From contig JAWNGF010000001.1 of assembly GCA_037039685.1 (NCBI GenBank), forward strand, positions 8,990,001 to 9,054,000: a stretch of DNA of 64,000 nt. The letters run 5' to 3'. The stretch comes from Ceratobasidium sp. AG-K. Taxonomy: Eukaryota > Basidiomycota > Agaricomycetes > Cantharellales > Ceratobasidiaceae. This document shows positions 59,000-64,000 of this stretch, one piece after another (the first letter of the stretch is position 1; the number at the start of each line of letters is the position of its first letter). Made by a program: the position numbers and the translations under genes. The notes beneath the pieces were generated by a model. That model was not told the origin of the DNA, did no database searches, and saw only the letters and a program-made list of their open reading frames with translations.

Positions 59000-59532
59000 C
59001 GTGTCTGATTGGTGTAGACGAATTTAGAGTTTTGACTCAAGGAGATGTGACTAGGTATGAGTGTATGCGGTCCCGTAGATTACCTGGCTGTATGCAGTGT
59101 TGCAGGTACTGCGATTAGGGTTGTGGAGTGAGTCGGGATTTGGCGACGCGTTCCGGCCCTGGATCAGGGTTCGGTGGCGGAGGACATCACGTGACGTACG
59201 ATGACGAGCCTGAACTTGACAAAAAGCAGAAAATATGCTCAGTAAAGCGTCGATAAGCCTATCTGTACAACTCGAAGTCATTTTCCGCAGTTTATTGGAA
59301 TCATTTTGATGGCAAGAACTGAACTCCACCAGCTCTCCGGCGCCAAGTCGCATCCGGAATCTTTGTTTTTCGATTCTGCCGGATCACGTGCGCCTCAGTT
59401 ATGTTGTTTACGTGGGCTTGGTACCCACCCGAGCAAGTCTTGAATAAAAGGAGATGGTCAAACGTCCAGACTTGTCCATCACCACCACCACACGAATCCC
59501 CACCACACCTAAAAACTCCACTAAAACACATA
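59000..59532. promoter_or_regulatory. Divergent promoter, Spc34-like / histone H3
   Basis: 533 bp between the two starts. A CCAAT box (as ATTGG, 59008-59012) and a TGACTCA bZIP site (59033-59039) lie near the Spc34-like start. AATAAAAGG at about 59442-59450 lies about 85 bp before the H3 start and could act as its TATA box. A (CCA)-rich 5' leader at 59480-59515 precedes the H3 ATG. Confidence 0.5.
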
Positions 59533-60109
<577 letters not shown>

Positions 60110-60701
60110 ACAATCTCTCTGCTGTTGTTAGCGATCGCTTATTATTGTTGGCTGTATCCCATGTATACTACTGTCTAGTTATCAATCCATTTTTTCTCCT
60201 CGGAACTGTGTTGAGTGTCTTGTTGAAAGTCAGGGGAAGGTTAGGGCGCGATTTGTGTTGGATTTGGACTAGTCTGTGATTTTAATTGGAGGGCTCCTGT
60301 TGACTTGGCCTCTGCTGGTCACACCTGCGGTATTGCGACAGTACAGGCTGTGCTTCATTGTGTTCCTCGGACACGCGGCAAGCGCATTGCACGTTGCGAC
60401 GATCGCTGGTTGGTGCCACATCGAGATCATGTGGCTATGTCGAGAAGCCAAGATTCCCGTTTGGTCATCCCATCATTGGTGTCATTGTGTTGATTTTTGT
60501 GCACGGTTTATTTGGTGGCGCAACTAGATTCCTGTTCACGCGGATAGAGTGGTGATCATGTTTACGATAAATGTGATTATGCCGAGTGGCTAGATGGTTA
60601 CATTTCATGCACCCAACGCTCGACCCCTATCCAAACTGTAGAATCAAGTCGTTCAAGCCACCCCAACACATCCATTCAGCTTCTCAATTATCCAAATACG
60701 T
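60110..60701. other. Convergent 3' region after histone H3
   Basis: 592 bp between the H3 stop and the CHCH-protein stop. No gene was found. A tRNA-like 5' half near 60584 has no T arm. Confidence 0.5.
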
Positions 60702-61319
60702 CTAATACGGTCGCGCAGCTGCCTGGCACTATTGAAGAAGAGATGTCAGTTGCTGTGTGGGAATAATTGCGCACAAACTTACAGCCTTAAGTTGCTCGAG
60801 GTACCACCCGCACGTGTTCATATCCCCAGTCTCCAAGCACTTGGTGAATTCTAAGCCAGAAAAGTTAGCTCACTCTGATCCAAAACTTTAAACTCTCGAC
60901 TCACCCTTGGCCTGGAAATCACAGCTCAAACCCGAATTCTGAGCCTGATACTGCTGAGGAGGAGGCGCATACTGCTGCTGGTGCTCAGCAGGGGGCGCTT
61001 CAGACCGCCCACCGAAAAGCATAGAAGACAATCCGTGGCCGACGGTAGAGCCAACCGCAACAGATCCGGCGGTCGCTGCCATCTGGGCCAGCATTCCTGG
61101 TTGGCGGGCTTGTTGTGCTTGGGCGTGTGCTTGCGGAGGCGCCGAGTAGGTCTGGGGGTACGCGGCTGTAGACGCCTGGCGCGTCTGTCCGCCCGAGCCG
61201 AAGCTGGACGAGGACGACGAGGGACGGGCAGATGGGCGGGAGCGAGATTGGCGCTACAAAATAAATTAGATCCACATTCACATCGACTATGGGTCGAGCA
61301 GTGGTGTACTCACAGGCAT
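60702..61319 (-). CDS. Mix17/CHCHD2-type twin-CX9C mitochondrial protein
   Basis: Intermembrane-space protein of the CHCHD2/CHCHD10/Mix17 family, linked to respiratory-complex function. The ATG at 61319 is followed after two codons by an intron (MP-RQSRSRPSARPSSSSSS). A Gln/Ala/Pro-rich N-terminus follows, then the conserved hydrophobic Gly/Ala segment (MLAQMAATAGSVAVGSTVGH GLSSMLFGG). The CHCH domain is then built over three exons: CDFQAKEFTKC and CGWYLEQLKAC, a perfect twin CX9C, with CLETGDMNTC between. It ends QAAARPY-stop at 60702. The family order and size (about 150 residues) match. Confidence 0.92.
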
Positions 61320-61487
61320 GATAGAAGACACAAGCGAGTGGCTGGAAGTGGTGGTCAAGAGCGGGTTTATAACGCACCAATCGGACCGAGGAGATCTCTA
61401 GAATTTGCTCCAGCTCCGGGGACTACGCAAGCGCCGTGTCCCGCTGCCGGCTGACTCAGCCGATTTTCGCTTGACTTTCATCTCACC

Positions 61488-62469
61488 ATGCTGACTGTTT
61501 CGAGACTTGCAATCGCCCGACGATGTGTTCCTTCGGCGAGCGTGTTTGTGGCTAGGAGGGGAGTGGCCACGGCTTTCGAGACGAAGCAGCAGCGGGAAGA
61601 GCGAATTAAAAAGGAGCAGGAGCGGCAGAATGCGGTTGCGCTAGAGCGAATGGCAAGGTCTGAGATGCCAATGGATTTTGATATAAAGATGCAGCAGCTT
61701 TCTATCCTCGGTATGCTCTTGCTCTCTTTGTTTGTGAGACCAAGTTGATGGCGTGAAGACTTGAGGTATCCGTTCCCGATAGCTACAGCCCCGCCTGGTA
61801 TCAAAGGAAAGTTTACCTGGTTCCTCGATGCATTGCGGGATAGATTTATGAGCATAACGAGGTGCGTTTCATTACGTTGTCCGTCATCAACTACATACCC
61901 ACGCAACTCAGCTTCCGAAAAGCCTACCGAGTCGGACTCTTACCCAAACCATCCCTCCGCCAACTCTTCACACTCTCCTCTAAACCATTCGCCGAACGCG
62001 CACTATCAGCATATGAATCCATGAACTCGGAATTCGCACGAGGCGATGCCCGAGCGCTCGCTCGCGTATGCAGCGAGGAACAACTCGACCGATTGAGGCA
62101 GCGTATCAAGTCGAGACCGAGGGACCAGCGGATAGAGTGGAGTAAGGCGGGTGGGGGAAAGGTCAAGGTGGTTAGTTTTCGTACGGTGGATGCGTGGTCG
62201 AGTAAGAAACCCGAGGATCACTTGGCTCAGGCGTTGGTGAGGTTTGATACCCGCCAGGTGAGTCGCTCCTTCCCGACTAAACCCAAGTTGACTCGCATTA
62301 GTCTCTGGCTGTCTACAGTCACTCAGGCAAACTACTGTCCGGAGACCCCAAAAAGGTAGTCCCAGTACAAGAGTACATGATCATGGAGAGGAAAAACTGG
62401 TCCGAGGGGGACTGGATGCTCCGAAAATCAATTCCACCTAATCCACCCACGAACCTAGCTAATGCCTAG
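61488..62469 (+). CDS. Mitoribosomal mL45/Mba1-type protein (Tim44-like domain)
   Basis: Mitochondrial ribosomal or ribosome-receptor protein. The ATG at 61488 starts an Arg-rich presequence (MLTVSRLAIARRCVPSASVF). A charged helix follows (TKQQREERIKKEQERQNAVA) with MPMDFDIKMQQLSILG. Short exons read RYPFPIATAPPGIKGKFTWF and then QLSFRKAYRVGLLPKPSLRQ. A Tim44/mL45-like domain follows (ALSAYESMNSEFARGDARAL, ARVCSEEQL, KVKVVSFRTVDAWSSKKPED, AQALVRFDTRQ). The last exon has VVPVQEYMIMERKNWSEGDW and ends NLANA-stop. The presequence and domain order fit fungal mL45/Mba1 proteins, which anchor mitoribosomes to the inner membrane. The two names are not separable from this sequence alone. Confidence 0.8.
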
Positions 62470-62520
62470 ATTCATTCATTGTTCATATCCAATAAATGCA
62501 CGCATACATGAATTCACCCC

Positions 62521-64000
62521 TCACGCCTGACCCTGCTCGTCCTCCAACCCCATCTCCTCGAAATGCTCCAACAACTCGTCCACCTTGACGTCTGGGAAAT
62601 CCGCCTCGTCTTCTTCCCCACCGTCGACTGCCTCGACACCCTCCATCGCATACTGCCCCTTTTTCTTCTTCTCCTTGTCCTTGTCTCCGTCCTTGTCGTC
62701 CATCTTGACATCGCCCTTGTACAAATTGACCGTCGCTCGGAGCTCGGGGTCCTCTTCCAACTCTTGCAAAAACAGCTCGTAATCCGCCTCGACACGTGCC
62801 TGGTCCAACCCGCCACGACGACCCAATGCGCCCCGTCCCTCGGCCCCATCTTCCTCGTTGGCCTCCTTTGCAATCGACCGGAGCTTCCAATTCCTCGTAC
62901 GATTCTTTTTTCGGCGGTTCGGGTACGTTTTCTTGACGAGTACGACGTCGGGCACACGTCCGCTATCCAACGCGTCGAAATCGTCCTGAATTGAAGTTTG
63001 CCCGCGAGATGAGGTATCCGAGCGCCGTGTCTCCGGGTTGGAGGATCCCGCCTAGGTGGGTCCGGGTGTGGTAGATTCCGCTCGTGGTGCCGTCGCCGTC
63101 GACGTCCATTCCGCCTGAACTGGATTGGAAGGCATTGTTCGGTGCGACTTGGGCGTCGGCGAGGACCCATTTGCCGTTTGTTTTGCCTGATGGTTCGATG
63201 TCGAGGATGGTAAACTCGACGAGGTCCGAGACGGCGGCTAGGCTCTCGAAGGGGGTGCGCCAGTAGATGGGGGCGGTTACGTCGGTGGTTTGGAGTGTTG
63301 CAAAGTCGATGAGATGGATTGAGTTTCCGACTCGTGTGCATACGGTCAACGGACTGCGGCAAGTTAGATGCGTCTCATGTAAGAGAGGAAGGACATACGA
63401 GATATTGCTCAAGCTCCGCGCAAGTTTCTGAGGGAGGCAAACGAGATCGTCTTTACATATTGGGATAATCTCGCACGAGTAGGTGAACTTGTAGTTCGAC
63501 GTGCCGGAATGCGTATCCGTTGACAAGAGCTGTTCCGAAGATTTGGATCTGCATATACCCAGCATCGGTCAGCCTCCACCTCCACCTCCGCCAATATCCC
63601 AAAACGCACCTGATGGGCACAACTGCATTCAAAAACTCCACCATCTTGATCGCATGATTCCGCTGCGTATAATAGAAATCCAATCCGTCCTTGGCCTCTT
63701 TGACATTGATCGTATCTTTTTGCGCCGAGTGCTTCAAGATGAGTTGCTCGAGGTACAAGAATGTGCGTTTGTGGTTGACTTTTTGTCGGACCTGGACCAT
63801 GGCTTTCCATGTATTCTTGGCCGCGAGTCGAGTGCAATCTGGACATTGCCCATAGACGACAATGTACTCGACTTCGAATATTTGTTGCAGGATCGTAGAT
63901 GTGAATACCTACACCTGTCAATAACTGGACCTGAATCACAGCACTAATGCAAGCTCACCTCTTTCTGGATTGTCAATTTAACCTTTATCCGCTTCGAATG
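62521..64000 (-). CDS. NMD3: 60S ribosomal export protein Nmd3, 5' end outside window
   Basis: Adaptor linking pre-60S subunits to the Crm1 export receptor. Exons from the window edge read SKRIKVKLTIQKE, then VFTSTILQQIFEVEYIVVYG followed by QCPDC (a zinc-binding CxxC pair), then MVQVRQKVNHKRTFLYLEQL, the Nmd3 signature. After introns come NYKFTYSCEIIPICKDDLVC, SPLTVCTRVGNSIHLIDF, APIYWRTPFESLA and RTHLGGILQPGDTALGYLIS. The last exon carries PDVVLVKKTYPNRRKKNRTR NWKLRSIAKE and an acidic/basic C-terminal region (GDVKMDDKDGDKDKEKKKKG) ending LEDEQGQA-stop. The N-terminal CxxC motifs lie beyond 64000. The acidic C-terminus (DELLEHFEEMGLEDE) could contain the leucine-rich export signal. Confidence 0.95.

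Noticed and set aside
60584..60650. tRNA-like sequence (GCCGAGTGGCTAGATGGTTA)
   Set aside because: It resembles an A-box region, but there is no B box or T arm and no acceptor stem can be formed.
62514..63362. 282-codon minus-strand frame rich in Arg
   Set aside because: Out-of-frame shadow of the Nmd3 exons; the Nmd3 frame carries the conserved motifs.

Overview
This is nuclear DNA of a filamentous fungus, almost certainly a basidiomycete and probably an agaricomycete. Genes are dense, lie on both strands and are cut by many short (about 45-90 bp) GT-AG introns. Products include fungal-type UGGT, Nmd3, Hom6, a GtaA-type secreted glutaminase and a NACHT-WD40 NLR of the kind expanded in agaricomycetes. 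A Rhizoctonia-like source is possible but cannot be proven from the sequence. Protein-coding spans run from start to stop codon and include introns. Alternative bacterial-type starts (GTG/TTG) were ignored.

Layout. 1-2183 holds nothing recognisable. 2184-8470 (-) is the ER folding sensor UGGT, divergent from an Mgr3-like mitochondrial TPR gene (8816-10404); their shared 345-bp promoter carries two ACGT-core bZIP motifs. An intron-containing tRNA-Gln(CTG) follows, then a secreted glutaminase (-), a two-RRM Gbp2/Hrb1-like protein (-), a C2H2 zinc-finger gene (+), and a poorly conserved stretch at 20.8-23.3 kb with an unrecognised gene and a decayed ORF. 23646-27363 (+) is a UBE3D-like (HECT_2) protein with a long extra N-terminal region, convergent with a Rud3-like golgin (-). 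31040-40945 is a tandem pair of paralogous genes joining a helical N-terminus, about three membrane spans and a WD40 domain.

41-55 kb is the plastic part: a small four-exon candidate secreted or membrane protein, a fragment of an FAD monooxygenase, a 95-bp retroposed insertion, an internally deleted hAT element, 3 kb of gene-poor DNA, a NACHT-WD40 NLR with 11 near-identical 129-bp WD40 repeats, a second related hAT remnant, and a broken coiled-coil ORF colliding head-on with the 5' end of a second monooxygenase fragment.

55.9-64 kb returns to housekeeping genes: homoserine dehydrogenase, a probable DASH subunit Spc34, histone H3 with a 4-residue tail insertion and a start codon split by an intron, a Mix17/CHCHD2-type twin-CX9C protein, an mL45/Mba1-type mitoribosomal protein, and the ribosome export adaptor Nmd3 (cut by the window end).

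No operon-like organisation is expected or seen. Functional links are limited to the two divergent promoter pairs (UGGT/Mgr3-like and Spc34-like/H3), the tandem duplicate pair, and the transposon relics bracketing the NLR.
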